Assembly: GCA_018267385.1 (NCBI GenBank)
Contig: JAFDYN010000019.1
Coordinates: forward strand, 54,128 to 118,127
Length of the DNA stretch: 64,000 nt
DNA from: Bacteroidota bacterium
GTDB taxonomy: Bacteria; Bacteroidota; Bacteroidia; Chitinophagales; LD1
Reading direction: 5' to 3'
A program made the position numbers and the translations under genes. The notes below the pieces were generated by a model. It saw only the letters and a program-made list of their open reading frames with translations. It ran no database searches and had not been told where the DNA came from. This document shows, one piece after another, positions 33,891-43,681 of the stretch (its first letter is position 1; the number at the start of each line of letters is the position of its first letter).

Positions 33891-34466
33891 ATGAAACGCT
33901 TTATCGCATTCTGTGTGTTTGCTGTCGCTGCCTGTACGGCAGTGGCCGGGCAGAGAGATACTACCAAAATGATCAATGGCATGGTGCCGGCAGCTATGAA
34001 AGACACGACTGTCCAGCTGCATCAGGTCAACTACATCACCTTTAAAAATAAGGACGATCAGATGGAGTACTATAAAGACCTCTCACGCATCCGTGCGGTA
34101 CTGCCATATGTACGCGCCTCGAAAAAGCTCTATGCGCAGCTGCAGGACGAAAAGGCCAACGATAGCAGGAGGGACTACCGCCACTTCCGCAAAGACCTGG
34201 AGAAGGATATGAAAGCCAAGTTTGAGAAGGAGCTGAAAGACCTGACCATCAGCCAGGGCAAGGTGATGGTCAAACTCATTAACCGGGAAACCGGCAATAA
34301 CTGCTACAAGATCATCAAAGATGTGAAAGGAGGCTTCTCTGCTTTCACCTGGCAGATAGTGGCGCGGCACTATAGCTATGACCTCAAAGAAGAATACGAT
34401 CCGCACAAAGAATGGATACTGGAGCTGGCCATCAAGGCACTCGGCCCGGAATATGATCCTAACTAA
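33891..34466 (+). CDS. DUF4294 family secreted protein
   Basis: 191 residues from ATG 33891, giving a signal peptide (MKRFIAFCVFAVAACTAVAGQ); the frame is open 15 codons upstream. The mature protein has YYKDLSRIRAVLPYVRASKKLY, then a helical part (FRKDLEKDMKAKFEKEL), then KLINRETGNNCYKIIKDVKGGFSAFTWQ, all diagnostic of DUF4294, a Bacteroidota family of unknown function. A periplasmic location is inferred. Its stop overlaps the stop of the convergent GT9 gene by 4 bases. Confidence 0.85.
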   Translation: MKRFIAFCVFAVAACTAVAGQRDTTKMINGMVPAAMKDTTVQLHQVNYITFKNKDDQMEYYKDLSRIRAVLPYVRASKKLYAQLQDEKANDSRRDYRHFRKDLEKDMKAKFEKELKDLTISQGKVMVKLINRETGNNCYKIIKDVKGGFSAFTWQIVARHYSYDLKEEYDPHKEWILELAIKALGPEYDPN

Positions 34467-35464
34467 ACTTCAGGCTGATATAGTGTGTTGATAGCTGCTG
34501 CTACCTCTTTGTCTGAGATGTTTCGCATGCATTTGAAGTGGCCCTTGGGGCACTCGTCATAGCCTATCTTGGAGCAGGGGCGGCAGCTCAGGCCCCTGAC
34601 CTGCATGATCTTATTGTCTATCAGCGCGTGGCCATAGTAGGGGTACATACCAAACTCAGGTACGGTATTGCCCCAGATGGAGATGATCTTCTTTTTCAGC
34701 GCAGCGGCTATATGCATCAGTCCGGTATCATTGGTCACTACGAGTTGTGACTGCTGCACCACAGAGGCTGACTGATTGAGCGTAAACTCGCCGCAGGCAT
34801 TGTATGCCGGTATGCGCCCGGCTATCAGGCCATTCATCACAAATTTAGCATAGGCGCGGTCTTCCTTGCCACCCAGCAGGACCACGGGCTTCCGCACTTT
34901 ATCTATGACCTCTATGATCTTTTCATTAGGAAACTGCTTCGTTGCCTGCTTGGCGCCCACTACCCAGGCTATATAGCCATTATGAAAGTCTGCGGGCAGT
35001 GTGTTTATGTCTACTATATCTTTCTCAGGGATAAAATAGTCCAGCCCTGCGCCGTCATTGACCACGCCCAGCGGGCGGCAGGTATCGAGATAGCGGTCTA
35101 CGATGTGCTCGTCCGGCAGGCGGTTGATCTTAAACGTCGTCAACAGAAACTTCTCTATGTTGAGCTTATTGAATGAGTGAGATCTCACACCGAGACGACG
35201 CTTGATGATAAAGGTGCGGAGATTGTGGTGCAGGTCTACGATCAGGTCGTAGTTCTCCTTTTTGAGCCGGTCTATACAGCGCTCCAGGCTCTCACCGTAT
35301 AGCTGTACCTTGTCTATGTATGGATTGCTGGCTACCAGCTTTTCGTAGCTACGCTTGGTGAGAAAATGCACCTCTGCTCCGGTCTGTTGTTTCAGGCAAC
35401 GGACCACGGGCGTGGTGAGCACAATATCACCGATAGATGAGAAGCGTATGACGAGTATTTTCAC
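34463..35464 (-). CDS. GT9 family glycosyltransferase (heptosyltransferase-like)
   Basis: 333 residues. MKILVIRFSSIGDIVLTTPVVRCLK is the family N-terminus, in which the Asp is catalytic in WaaC. The second Rossmann half has VVLLGGKEDRAYAKF, VVQQSQLVVTNDTGLMHIAAAL (donor binding) and IISIWGNTVPEFGMYPY. A Cys-rich segment (LSCRPCSKIGYDECPKGHFKC) lies near the end. It probably adds a heptose or hexose to lipopolysaccharide core in the cytoplasm. Confidence 0.88.
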   Translation of the reverse strand: MKILVIRFSSIGDIVLTTPVVRCLKQQTGAEVHFLTKRSYEKLVASNPYIDKVQLYGESLERCIDRLKKENYDLIVDLHHNLRTFIIKRRLGVRSHSFNKLNIEKFLLTTFKINRLPDEHIVDRYLDTCRPLGVVNDGAGLDYFIPEKDIVDINTLPADFHNGYIAWVVGAKQATKQFPNEKIIEVIDKVRKPVVLLGGKEDRAYAKFVMNGLIAGRIPAYNACGEFTLNQSASVVQQSQLVVTNDTGLMHIAAALKKKIISIWGNTVPEFGMYPYYGHALIDNKIMQVRGLSCRPCSKIGYDECPKGHFKCMRNISDKEVAAAINTLYQPEV

Positions 35465-35470
35465 TGTAGC

Positions 35471-35980
35471 TTATTCCATGTATTGGCCGGCCTCATGCAC
35501 GTAGAATGCGGCGCCGAGTTTCATCCTTTCTATTATTTCCGGAGAAAGGGTTTTCACAATTTTGCCCGGAGAGCCGAGTACCATAGAGTAATCAGGCACC
35601 TCCATACCTTCTGTCAGCAGTGCATTGGCACCTATGATGCAGCAGTTGCCGATCTTGGCATTATTGAGTATCACGGCGCGGATACCTATCAGGTTATTGT
35701 CGCCTATGGTGCATCCGTGTATCACAGCACCGTGGCCTATGATATTCTCCTGGCCCACGGTCACTGTCACGCCCGGATCGGTGTGAAAGATGACGCCGTC
35801 CTGTATATTGGTGCGATCACCTATCACAATTTTCTCCATATCAGCGCGGATGATAGCGCCATACCACACGGAGCAGTTATCACCGAGCGTGATATCTCCC
35901 AGCAGGGTGGCATTGGGGGCTATGAAAACATCTTTGCCCTTTTTGACCATCGAGGCCAACTTGTCAGTGAATTTGCCCAT
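35471..35980 (-). CDS. Gamma-carbonic anhydrase family protein
   Basis: 169 residues; Met11 (MVKKGKDVFIAPNATLLGDI) is the more usual family start. Left-handed beta-helix hexapeptide repeats run through the protein (NCSVWYGAIIRADME, IGDRTNIQDGVIFHTD). The three zinc-binding His are in IFHTD and GHGAVIHG. Family members include true carbonic anhydrases and others without proven activity, so the reaction is likely but not sure. It is 6 bases from the GT9 gene and probably co-transcribed. Confidence 0.88.
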   Translation of the reverse strand: MGKFTDKLASMVKKGKDVFIAPNATLLGDITLGDNCSVWYGAIIRADMEKIVIGDRTNIQDGVIFHTDPGVTVTVGQENIIGHGAVIHGCTIGDNNLIGIRAVILNNAKIGNCCIIGANALLTEGMEVPDYSMVLGSPGKIVKTLSPEIIERMKLGAAFYVHEAGQYME

Positions 35981-36005
35981 GAGTGCTAAGATAGTATTTG
36001 TGTGA

Positions 36006-36803
36006 TTATTCTGCTTTTATCAATAAAAGGTTCTTCATTTCTTCTATACTATACGGAATCTTTCGCTTGTGAATCATTGCATGGCAATTCGGACATACAG
36101 TGCATAAATCTTTTATTGGATCTATGATATAAGATTGTCCGACATCAGAAATCTGATTCAAGTGATGAACATGAATGAAATCAGCTCCGACTTTCCCATA
36201 TGTTTTCTCAAAATTAAATTCGCAAACTGAGCAATTCAGACCATAGTGCTCAATACACTTTTTGCGAGCATAAGGGTTTCTCTCGTAGCGCGTCGTTGTG
36301 ATTTGTGTTTTGCTTCCCTCGTAAAAAGTAGTATCATTTATAGTTGAATCATTTAAAAAATCATTTTGAGCATTTTCTTTCAAAAAGTCAAACCATAACG
36401 CTTCTAGATCATCTACGAGTTCGGGTCGAATTTTTATCCCAGATCTTTGAGTAGACCAGTTTTGATTGCCTAGTTCACCAATCTTTAATAATTCAATCGG
36501 TAAAATCATTTTATCCGGATCAAACAATGTTTCAAATTCAACAAATGCCCGTGGAACGAGTTTGTCTTTACCACTCCAATGCGGTAAAGGCATTGGAGAT
36601 GATTTTACAAATCCTGAAGCAAAAATCCCTCGTTGTTTCTTACCTAATCTTATTAGAAAGGCTCTGTCTCCTGGGGAAATTGACTTAGTGTATGCACTCC
36701 ACAATCTGGTTGCACTTCCTGTTTCTTTTACTTTTAAAATATCAGATTGTAAATCGATCCATTCCCAATTCTCTGGTTTCCAAGCAAACAAATAAGTATT
36801 CAC
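36006..36803 (-). CDS. EVE-domain HNH endonuclease (modification-dependent restriction type)
   Basis: 265 residues. The N-terminal half is EVE/PUA-like: YLFAWKPENWEWIDL, LWSAYTKSISPGDRAFLIRLG and GIFASGFVKSSP. The C-terminal HNH nuclease has zinc-binding CSVCEF (191-194), FIHVHHL (His211, 213, 214), DLCTVCPNCHAMIH (Cys234, 237, 240; His241 and 245). EVE-HNH proteins are known as restriction enzymes that read modified cytosine and cut nearby, so a type IV anti-phage role is expected. It is strongly AT-rich compared with the carbonic anhydrase and polA genes on either side, which fits acquisition by transfer. Confidence 0.88.
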   Translation of the reverse strand: MNTYLFAWKPENWEWIDLQSDILKVKETGSATRLWSAYTKSISPGDRAFLIRLGKKQRGIFASGFVKSSPMPLPHWSGKDKLVPRAFVEFETLFDPDKMILPIELLKIGELGNQNWSTQRSGIKIRPELVDDLEALWFDFLKENAQNDFLNDSTINDTTFYEGSKTQITTTRYERNPYARKKCIEHYGLNCSVCEFNFEKTYGKVGADFIHVHHLNQISDVGQSYIIDPIKDLCTVCPNCHAMIHKRKIPYSIEEMKNLLLIKAE

Positions 36804-36854
36804 ACTGAGATTTTTAAAAGTTTAAGTTATTAAATTGCCTCGCAATTTTTAATT

Positions 36855-39701
36855 ATGAAAAGCCAAGACTGGACTGACAATAAACTCTTTCTGCTGGATG
36901 CTTATGCGCTGATCTTCCGCGCGTACTATGCGCTGATCCGCACGCCGCTGGTCAATAGCAAGGGCATGAATGTCTCTGCCATCAGCGGCTTCACCAGTAC
37001 GCTCATAGAGCTGATCAATAAAGAAAAGCCGACGCACATGGCCGTGGTCTTTGACCTGGGCAAGACGAAGAGGGAGATAGAGCATGAGTTCTATAAGGCG
37101 AATCGCGCCGATACACCGGAGGATATCAAGAACTCCGTGCCCTGGATATGCGAGATCATCAAGGCGATGAATATCCCCATACTCCAGCTAGAGGGCTACG
37201 AGGCAGATGATATCATCGGTACGATAGCCAAGCGCAAGGCTGCAGAGGGTCACCTGGTCTACATGGTGACACCCGACAAGGACTACGCGCAGCTGGTGGG
37301 TGAGAATATCTTTATCTACAAACCGGGCCGTCAGGGTAGCGATGTGGAGATACTTGGCCTGCCTGAGATCAAAGCGCAGTGGGAGGTAGAGCGGCCGGAG
37401 CAGGTGATAGACATACTCGGCCTCTGGGGTGATGCAGTAGATAATATACCCGGCATACCGGGCGTGGGAGAGAAGACTGCCAAAAAGCTCATGACCGAAT
37501 ACGGCTCTATGGAAAATATCATAGCCAATGCCGACAAGATCAAAGGCAAGATGGGTGAGAATATCAAGGCGCATGCTGAGCAGGGGCTGATCTCAAAGAA
37601 GCTCGCTACGATACAGCTCGATGTGCCGATAGATGTGACGGACGAAGAGCTGCATATAGATGAGCCGAATAAGGAAAGGCTCACGGAGTTGTTTGCAGAG
37701 CTGGAGTTTCGTACGCTGGGCAAAAGGATATTAGGCGAAACCTACAGCGCCAACTCTGAGATAGCGCGTACCAAAGGTGTGCCTGCGGCAGGAGGTCAGG
37801 CGGATCTTTTTGGTGCTGCCGTAGAGGCACCTAAGCCGGCAGGGGCAGACAAAAAGGAAGATATGCTACCTATAGTCACGCACGGCAAAAACATCACAAA
37901 TACGGAGCATACATACCTGAAGGTAGGCGAGGGCCTGGACCTGACGTTGGATGAGCTGGTGGCTAGGCTACAGGCGCAGCCGGAGTATTGCTTTGACACG
38001 GAGACTACGGGGCTAGACTACTTTGTGCTGGATATCGTGGGACTGTCGTTTTCTTTCCAGAATGGTGAAGCCTACTATGTACCATGCCCTGCAGATGAAG
38101 CCGGTACGATGGCAGTGATCAATAAGCTGAAGCCGATACTGGAAGATACTACGAAGCTTAAGATAGGCCAGAACGTGAAGTATGATATGCACGTACTGCA
38201 CAAGTACGGCGTAGAGGTAGCGCTGCCTATATATGATACCATGGTGGGCCACTACATAGCAGAGCCCGACTTGAAGCACGGCATGGACTACCTGAGTGAG
38301 ACCTACCTGGGTTATACGCCAGTCTCCATAGAGGAGCTGATAGGCAAGAAAGGTAAGAATCAGGGTAATATGCGTGATGTGCCTTTGGATAAAATAGCCG
38401 AATACGCGGCTGAAGATGCTGATATCACCTGGCAACTGAAAGGTGTGATAGCGCCGATGGTAGAAGCCAGGGAGCTGACATCAGTACTGAATGATATTGA
38501 GCACCCGCTGATACCCGTGCTGGCCGGTATGGAGCGCGAGGGCGTGAAGGTGGATGAAGAATTCCTACGGGAGTACTCTAAGGTGCTCCAGGTGGATCTC
38601 ACCGCACTGGAGGATCAGATATACACGCTGGCGGGATTGAAGTTTAATATAGACTCGCCAAAGCAGATGGGTGAGGTGCTTTTCAAGCATCTCAATATCC
38701 CACAGGATAAGAAGACGGCCACAGGACAGGCATCTACCAATGAGGCTGTATTGTCTAAACTGGCGAACGAATATCCGATCGTAGCACGCATACTGGACTA
38801 CCGGGAGATAGCCAAGCTGAAGTCTACCTATGTAGACGCGCTGCCGGAGCTGATCAACCCCAAGACGGGCCGGATACACACTACTTTCAACCAGACCATA
38901 GCGGCTACCGGTCGTCTCAGCTCTATAGCGCCAAACCTGCAAAACATACCGGTGCGCACGGAGCGCGGGCGTATGATGCGCAAGGCGTTTATAGCGCGCG
39001 ATGCGGATCATATCCTGCTCTCTGCAGACTACTCTCAGATAGAGTTGAGACTCGTAGCAGAAATGAGCGGGGATAAGGGCATGACGGAAGCATTCCAGCA
39101 GAAGCTCGATATCCATACCGCTACTGCGGCCAAGGTATATGGCGTGGCCTATGATGAGGTAACCAAAGAAATGCGATACAAAGCCAAAAGCGTGAACTTC
39201 GGTATCATCTACGGGCAGGGGGCATTTGGCCTGGCGGAAAATCTCGGTATACCGCGCAGCGAGGCGAAATCAATTATTGATAATTACTTCATACAGTTCC
39301 CGGGTATCAAGGAATACATGAATTACAACATTGAGTTTGCACGCAAGAATGGCTACGTAAAAACCATGATGGGCCGTAGGCGTTATTTGAAAGATATCAA
39401 CTCCAGCAACTTCACAGTGCGTGGTTTTGCAGAGCGAAATGCTATCAATGCACCGGTACAAGGTTCTGCCGCAGATATGATCAAGATAGCGATGATCGGC
39501 ATATACGAGGAATTCAAAAAGCGCAACTTCAAAAGTCGTATGACATTACAGGTGCATGATGAACTCGTTTTTGATGCACATAAGGATGAACTAGAAGAGA
39601 TCAAACCAATTATCTCTGATAAAATGATCCATGCCATAAAGACCAATGTACCAATAGAGATCGGCACAGGTGTGGGGGCTAACTGGCTGGATGCGCACTA
39701 A
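36855..39701 (+). CDS. polA: DNA polymerase I
   Basis: 948 residues, full length, all three activities apparently intact. Residues 1-300 are the 5' nuclease (LFLLDAYALIFRAYYAL, GYEADDIIGTIAK, TPDKDYAQLV, GVGEKTAKKLM). About residue 380 starts the 3'-5' exonuclease with FDTETTGLDYF and later QNVKYDMHVL and AEDADITWQL, so proofreading residues are kept. The polymerase has motif A SADYSQIELRL (about 722), motif B KSVNFGIIYGQGAFGL (about 780) and motif C LQVHDELVFD (about 900). It fills gaps and removes RNA primers in replication and repair. Confidence 0.97.
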   Translation: MKSQDWTDNKLFLLDAYALIFRAYYALIRTPLVNSKGMNVSAISGFTSTLIELINKEKPTHMAVVFDLGKTKREIEHEFYKANRADTPEDIKNSVPWICEIIKAMNIPILQLEGYEADDIIGTIAKRKAAEGHLVYMVTPDKDYAQLVGENIFIYKPGRQGSDVEILGLPEIKAQWEVERPEQVIDILGLWGDAVDNIPGIPGVGEKTAKKLMTEYGSMENIIANADKIKGKMGENIKAHAEQGLISKKLATIQLDVPIDVTDEELHIDEPNKERLTELFAELEFRTLGKRILGETYSANSEIARTKGVPAAGGQADLFGAAVEAPKPAGADKKEDMLPIVTHGKNITNTEHTYLKVGEGLDLTLDELVARLQAQPEYCFDTETTGLDYFVLDIVGLSFSFQNGEAYYVPCPADEAGTMAVINKLKPILEDTTKLKIGQNVKYDMHVLHKYGVEVALPIYDTMVGHYIAEPDLKHGMDYLSETYLGYTPVSIEELIGKKGKNQGNMRDVPLDKIAEYAAEDADITWQLKGVIAPMVEARELTSVLNDIEHPLIPVLAGMEREGVKVDEEFLREYSKVLQVDLTALEDQIYTLAGLKFNIDSPKQMGEVLFKHLNIPQDKKTATGQASTNEAVLSKLANEYPIVARILDYREIAKLKSTYVDALPELINPKTGRIHTTFNQTIAATGRLSSIAPNLQNIPVRTERGRMMRKAFIARDADHILLSADYSQIELRLVAEMSGDKGMTEAFQQKLDIHTATAAKVYGVAYDEVTKEMRYKAKSVNFGIIYGQGAFGLAENLGIPRSEAKSIIDNYFIQFPGIKEYMNYNIEFARKNGYVKTMMGRRRYLKDINSSNFTVRGFAERNAINAPVQGSAADMIKIAMIGIYEEFKKRNFKSRMTLQVHDELVFDAHKDELEEIKPIISDKMIHAIKTNVPIEIGTGVGANWLDAH

Positions 39702-39712
39702 AGCATGATCCT

Positions 39713-41524
39713 GTGAAAGCTATCAAAACACGCATATCGCTGCTGCTGATCGGTTTGGTCTATATCGTGTCAGTATATTCGTATAAGCCGTACAAGGTTT
39801 TTTACGATCAGGATGGTGGGGATTCTTTTGGTTATTATGTCTATCTGCCATCGCTTTTTATACATCATGACCTTCACGACCTCTATAAGACGATGGCTGC
39901 CAAATACAGCCATACATCTCCCGGCAGGCAGCCTTCGGGCAGCTATCAGAATAAGTATTTCGCCGGGACGGCTTTCATGCAGGCTCCTTTTTTCCTGATG
40001 GCGCATGCGGCAGCCGGGCCACTGCATCAGCCTGCAGATGGCTTCTCTATGGTCTACATGATAGCCATTATTGCTTCTTGTATCTTCTGGGGCTGGATAG
40101 GGCTAGTGATTGTGTCGTGGATACTAAGCAGCTATTTTAGCGATGGTGTGTCAGCTATCGTTGTGCTTTGTATCGGCTTAGGTACTAACCTGTATTACCT
40201 GATAGCCGGACAGCCGCCATTCAGCCACGCATATCTGTTTTTCTGGTATGCAGTGCTGATCTATTTTACTATCAAATATCACAGCTCGCTCCGACCTGGG
40301 CTCATTTTGATCATTGGGTTTTGCTGCGGCATGATCATCGCCACACGTGCTAACGAAATGTACTGTGTATTGATACCAGTACTCTGGGGAATAAGTAGCC
40401 GTGCTTCTATGCGAGAGAAAATATTGCTATTTAAAAATGGTAATCTCTATGTTTTAGGAGCCGGTTTTCTCATGTTCATTTGTCTGGTACCCCAGTTCCT
40501 GTACTGGAAAATATCTGTAGGGAAATTTATCTACTACAGCTATACGGACGAAAAATTTAATTTTCTCCATCCGCACCTGATTGACGGTCTCTTCAGTTTT
40601 GGCAATGGCTGGCTGCCATATAGCCCCATTATGCTTCTGGCGCTTTTTGGCATTTTCCTGGCCTTCCGTTTTCGCCATCCTGCCCGGTTTCCACTGCTTG
40701 TATTCACTGTAGTACATATATATGTGATATATAGCTGGTGGTGCTGGTTTTACATGGGTAGCTACGGCTCCCGGCCTATGACAGAGGCTTATCCGCTGCT
40801 CAGTATCCCGCTGGGGCTGGCCATTGACAGCCTCATGCGGTCATGGCCACGCCGTGTCATCCTTTTAGTCATCGCCACGCTTTGCATTTTTGAGGTACAG
40901 ATGCAAACCTACCAGATGACCCATGATATTTTTAATAGCGAGTTGAGCAACTGGCGGTTTAACCTCATCACTTTTGGCAAAACCGTCTTTACCTATGAAG
41001 AATCGATCGTGATTGATACCAAAGAGTTTCAGCCTGAGCATCCGGTTTTGGTGCGGGCACTACTATCTGATAGTGCTGTGCAAAAGCTGGCGGGGATCAA
41101 TGATCCGGAGGCCCACAGTGGCGCTCATGAGGCGTGCCTGCCCAAAGACTCTTTGTGTATGCTATACCACGCCACGATGCGTGAGATAGGCCTGCACCCG
41201 GGGCAATGGATCAAAGCCAGCGTGATGTGCATGGCCAAAGACTATACTTATAATAACTGGCATAAATCACCGCTGGTAATCATGTATACCCGAAGGGGGC
41301 ACAAAACCTCTAAATGGAATACGGTAGCGCTACAAAATAAGATAGATAACCCAGAGCACAAGCTTTGGCATTTTACTATCAATAAGTGGGGCAGGGTTTA
41401 CTTCTACTCCTCGGTGCCCGACGATATGCAGCTGGACGATGAACTGCGTGTATATGTAGAACACGTCAATGGACCCGATATCTGTATAGATGATCCGGAG
41501 GTAGAAATATATGAGGGTAAGTAG
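39713..41524 (+). CDS. Multi-pass membrane protein, GT-C glycosyltransferase-like
   Basis: 603 residues from GTG 39713, 11 bases after polA; no in-frame ATG is nearby. There are about ten membrane helices, the first at 8-22. The first loop carries YDQDGGDSFGYYVYLPS, a likely catalytic acidic motif of GT-C enzymes, and later GQPPFSHAYLFFWY and YSWWCWFYMGSYGSRPMTE, as in 4-amino-arabinose- or mannosyl-transferase-like proteins. The C-terminal 180 residues are periplasmic and beta-rich (HFTINKWGRVYFYSS). The role in surface glycan assembly is inferred from the glycosyltransferases that follow. Confidence 0.7.
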   Translation: MKAIKTRISLLLIGLVYIVSVYSYKPYKVFYDQDGGDSFGYYVYLPSLFIHHDLHDLYKTMAAKYSHTSPGRQPSGSYQNKYFAGTAFMQAPFFLMAHAAAGPLHQPADGFSMVYMIAIIASCIFWGWIGLVIVSWILSSYFSDGVSAIVVLCIGLGTNLYYLIAGQPPFSHAYLFFWYAVLIYFTIKYHSSLRPGLILIIGFCCGMIIATRANEMYCVLIPVLWGISSRASMREKILLFKNGNLYVLGAGFLMFICLVPQFLYWKISVGKFIYYSYTDEKFNFLHPHLIDGLFSFGNGWLPYSPIMLLALFGIFLAFRFRHPARFPLLVFTVVHIYVIYSWWCWFYMGSYGSRPMTEAYPLLSIPLGLAIDSLMRSWPRRVILLVIATLCIFEVQMQTYQMTHDIFNSELSNWRFNLITFGKTVFTYEESIVIDTKEFQPEHPVLVRALLSDSAVQKLAGINDPEAHSGAHEACLPKDSLCMLYHATMREIGLHPGQWIKASVMCMAKDYTYNNWHKSPLVIMYTRRGHKTSKWNTVALQNKIDNPEHKLWHFTINKWGRVYFYSSVPDDMQLDDELRVYVEHVNGPDICIDDPEVEIYEGK

Positions 41525-41551
41525 CCGGAAAGAATATATTTTCGCTGTCTG

Positions 41552-42247
41552 ATGATCAGTGTCATTTTACCAGTATATAATCCCTCTGCCGGCTGGGCGG
41601 AAAATGCGATAGCTGAATCTCTCGTGCTGCAGCGGAGTATGCCTGATCAGCAGTTTGAGTTTATCATGGTGAATGATGGCTCTACGAGTGAGATATACCA
41701 GCAGGAGAAAGGCAAGATAGGAGCCAGCCATATCCGCCTGATAGAGTATAGCCCCAATCGCGGAAAAGGTGAAGCTCTACGAAGAGGTGTAGCGGAGTCA
41801 TCGGGAGAGCTGATAGTTTATACAGACATTGATTTCCCATATACCCAGGATAGCATCCGCAATGTGATCAACATACTGCTATCGGGCAAAAAGGATGTGG
41901 TAATAGGGATCAAAGACGCAGATTATTATGCTCATGTACCGGCATTCAGGAGGTTTGTATCAAAGCTTTTGCGATTCTTTGTCCGGTTATTCTTCCGCAT
42001 TCCTACGGATGATTTCATGTGCGGGCTTAAAGGCTTCAATATGAAAGGCAAACCCGTTTTTGTACACACGGCCATCGACCGGTACCTTTTTGACCTGGAG
42101 TTTATGATGCTGCTCGCGCGCCAGAAGGAAATCTCTACCACTACGCTGGAGATACACCTCAAGGAGAATATTCAGTTCCGCAAAATGAATCCGCAGATCA
42201 TCCGCACAGAACTGCGAGACCTTGCCAGGATTTGGCTGAGGTCATAG
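41552..42247 (+). CDS. GT2 family glycosyltransferase
   Basis: 231 residues. The GT-A fold is seen in MISVILPVYNPSAGW, FIMVNDGSTSE (donor Asp), RGKGEALRRGVAESSGELIVYTDIDFPY (the DxD-like DID) and DDFMCGLKGFN. It resembles dolichyl-phosphate-sugar synthase-type GT2 enzymes without a membrane domain; FRRFVSKLLRFFVRLFF may be a membrane-associated helix. It lies 27 bases after the GT-C gene, which may use its lipid-linked sugar product, a common pairing. That link is inference. Confidence 0.85.
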   Translation: MISVILPVYNPSAGWAENAIAESLVLQRSMPDQQFEFIMVNDGSTSEIYQQEKGKIGASHIRLIEYSPNRGKGEALRRGVAESSGELIVYTDIDFPYTQDSIRNVINILLSGKKDVVIGIKDADYYAHVPAFRRFVSKLLRFFVRLFFRIPTDDFMCGLKGFNMKGKPVFVHTAIDRYLFDLEFMMLLARQKEISTTTLEIHLKENIQFRKMNPQIIRTELRDLARIWLRS

Positions 42248-42271
42248 CTTCACCAGAAACTAAAAGTAATA

Positions 42272-42985
42272 TTACTGGAAGAGGTTGTACTTCAGGATGC
42301 AATAGATGGCGCGTACTCCATCTCTCCAGCCGATCTTTTTACCCTCTTCATAGGTACGGCCATAGTAGGAGATACCTACCTCATAGATGCGTACCTTGGG
42401 GTAGCGCGCCATCTTGGCTGTTACCTCCGGCTCAAATCCGAAGCGCTTTTCCTTGAGGTCGAGAGATTTGATGATATCAGAGCGGAAGAGCTTGTAGCAG
42501 GTCTCCATATCTGTCAGGTTGAGGTTTGACAGCATATTGGAGAGGAAGGTCAGAACATACTTATTGCCGATAGTATGCCAGAAGAAAAGGATCCTATGCG
42601 GACGGCCACCCATAAAGCGGGAACCGTATACTACATCGGCAAAACCATCGAGTACAGGCTTCAGTAGAATATTATATTCTTGCGGGTCATACTCCAGGTC
42701 GGCGTCTTGTATGATGATGTAGTCTCCGGTCGCCTCTCTGATACCTGTGTGAAGAGCGGCACCCTTGCCGGCATTTACCTCGTGCTTGCGATATTGAATA
42801 TTCAGTTCTGGGTTTGCTTTCTGATAGCTCAATATGGCCTCTTCGGTGTTGTCTTTTGAGCAGTCATTGACTATGATGACCTCTTTCTCAAAACCACCTA
42901 TTAGCTGAACTGCCTTGACCTTATCCAGGATCAGGTGTATAGTTCTGCCCTCATTATAGGCGGGTATGACGATAGACAATTTCAT
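42272..42985 (-). CDS. GT2 family glycosyltransferase (polyprenyl-phosphate mannosyl/glucosyl-transferase-like)
   Basis: 237 residues. [65 protein letters not shown] (DAD metal site), [14 protein letters not shown] and the C-terminal [37 protein letters not shown] are the typical DPM1/GtrB-like features. It probably makes undecaprenyl-phosphate sugar for the GT-C enzymes. It has its own promoter (43011-43018), divergent from recR. Confidence 0.9.
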   Translation of the reverse strand: MKLSIVIPAYNEGRTIHLILDKVKAVQLIGGFEKEVIIVNDCSKDNTEEAILSYQKANPELNIQYRKHEVNAGKGAALHTGIREATGDYIIIQDADLEYDPQEYNILLKPVLDGFADVVYGSRFMGGRPHRILFFWHTIGNKYVLTFLSNMLSNLNLTDMETCYKLFRSDIIKSLDLKEKRFGFEPEVTAKMARYPKVRIYEVGISYYGRTYEEGKKIGWRDGVRAIYCILKYNLFQ

Positions 42986-43010
42986 GCAAGTATGGGTTTA
43001 TGCCGGGGGG

Positions 43011-43018
43011 CAAAAATA
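43011..43018 (-). promoter_or_regulatory. -7 box of the DPM1-like gene
   Basis: TATTTTTG on the minus strand, 26 bases before the ATG at 42985. Confidence 0.55.
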
Positions 43019-43041
43019 GGTTTTATGTCGGATTAAACCAC

Positions 43042-43049
43042 TATTTTTG
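43042..43049 (+). promoter_or_regulatory. -7 box of recR
   Basis: TATTTTTG, 8 bases before the recR ATG at 43058, so the leader would be very short or absent. It lies back to back with the divergent box at 43011-43018. Confidence 0.55.
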
Positions 43050-43057
43050 GCCGGCGC

Positions 43058-43681
43058 ATGAAATACTCCTCCAAACTCATAGCTGACGCGGTATCCGAGT
43101 TTCAGAAACTACCCGGCATCGGCGAGAAAACAGCGCTCCGCCTCGTACTGCACCTGCTCAAGCAGGACAAGCAGAAAGTGGCCTATTTCAGCGAGGCAGT
43201 GAGCCGTATGCGTAGTGAGATCAGGTTCTGCTCCCGCTGTCAAAACGTGGCTGATCATGAGCTCTGTGATATTTGCGGCAATAATATGCGCGACCAGACG
43301 CAGATATGCCTGGTAGAGAGCATACGTGACATCATAGCCATAGAAAATACCAATACCTACCGTGGCACCTATCACGTGATAGGCGGGGTCATCTCTCCCA
43401 TAGATGGTGTGGGCCCGGACCAGCTCAATATACCCGGCCTGCTGGAGCGTGTACAGGCAGGAGGTGTAAAGGAGGTGATCATGGCGCTCAGCCCCACCAT
43501 AGAGGGCGATACGACCATCTTCTACATTTCTCGCAAGCTGAAAGACTATGAGGTACAGATCACCTCCATAGCCAGGGGGGTATCATTCGGGGGTGAGCTG
43601 GAGTATACGGATGAGCTGACCCTGGGCAGGAGCATAGCCACCCGACTACCCTATGAGAATACGTCTCTCAAATCCAGCTGA
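43058..43681 (+). CDS. recR: Recombination protein RecR
   Basis: 207 residues. A helix-hairpin-helix (KLPGIGEKTALRLVLHLL, 17-34), a four-Cys zinc finger (Cys58, Cys61, Cys70, Cys73) and a TOPRIM domain (ICLVESIRDIIAIENT, VISPIDGVGPDQL) are all present. RecR works with RecO (and RecF) to load RecA at gaps. The stop overlaps the next start as TGATG. Confidence 0.96.
   Translation: MKYSSKLIADAVSEFQKLPGIGEKTALRLVLHLLKQDKQKVAYFSEAVSRMRSEIRFCSRCQNVADHELCDICGNNMRDQTQICLVESIRDIIAIENTNTYRGTYHVIGGVISPIDGVGPDQLNIPGLLERVQAGGVKEVIMALSPTIEGDTTIFYISRKLKDYEVQITSIARGVSFGGELEYTDELTLGRSIATRLPYENTSLKSS

Noticed and set aside
36006..39701. Defence system formed by the EVE-HNH gene and polA
   Set aside because: The genes are divergent and polA is a full-length housekeeping enzyme; adjacency looks accidental.
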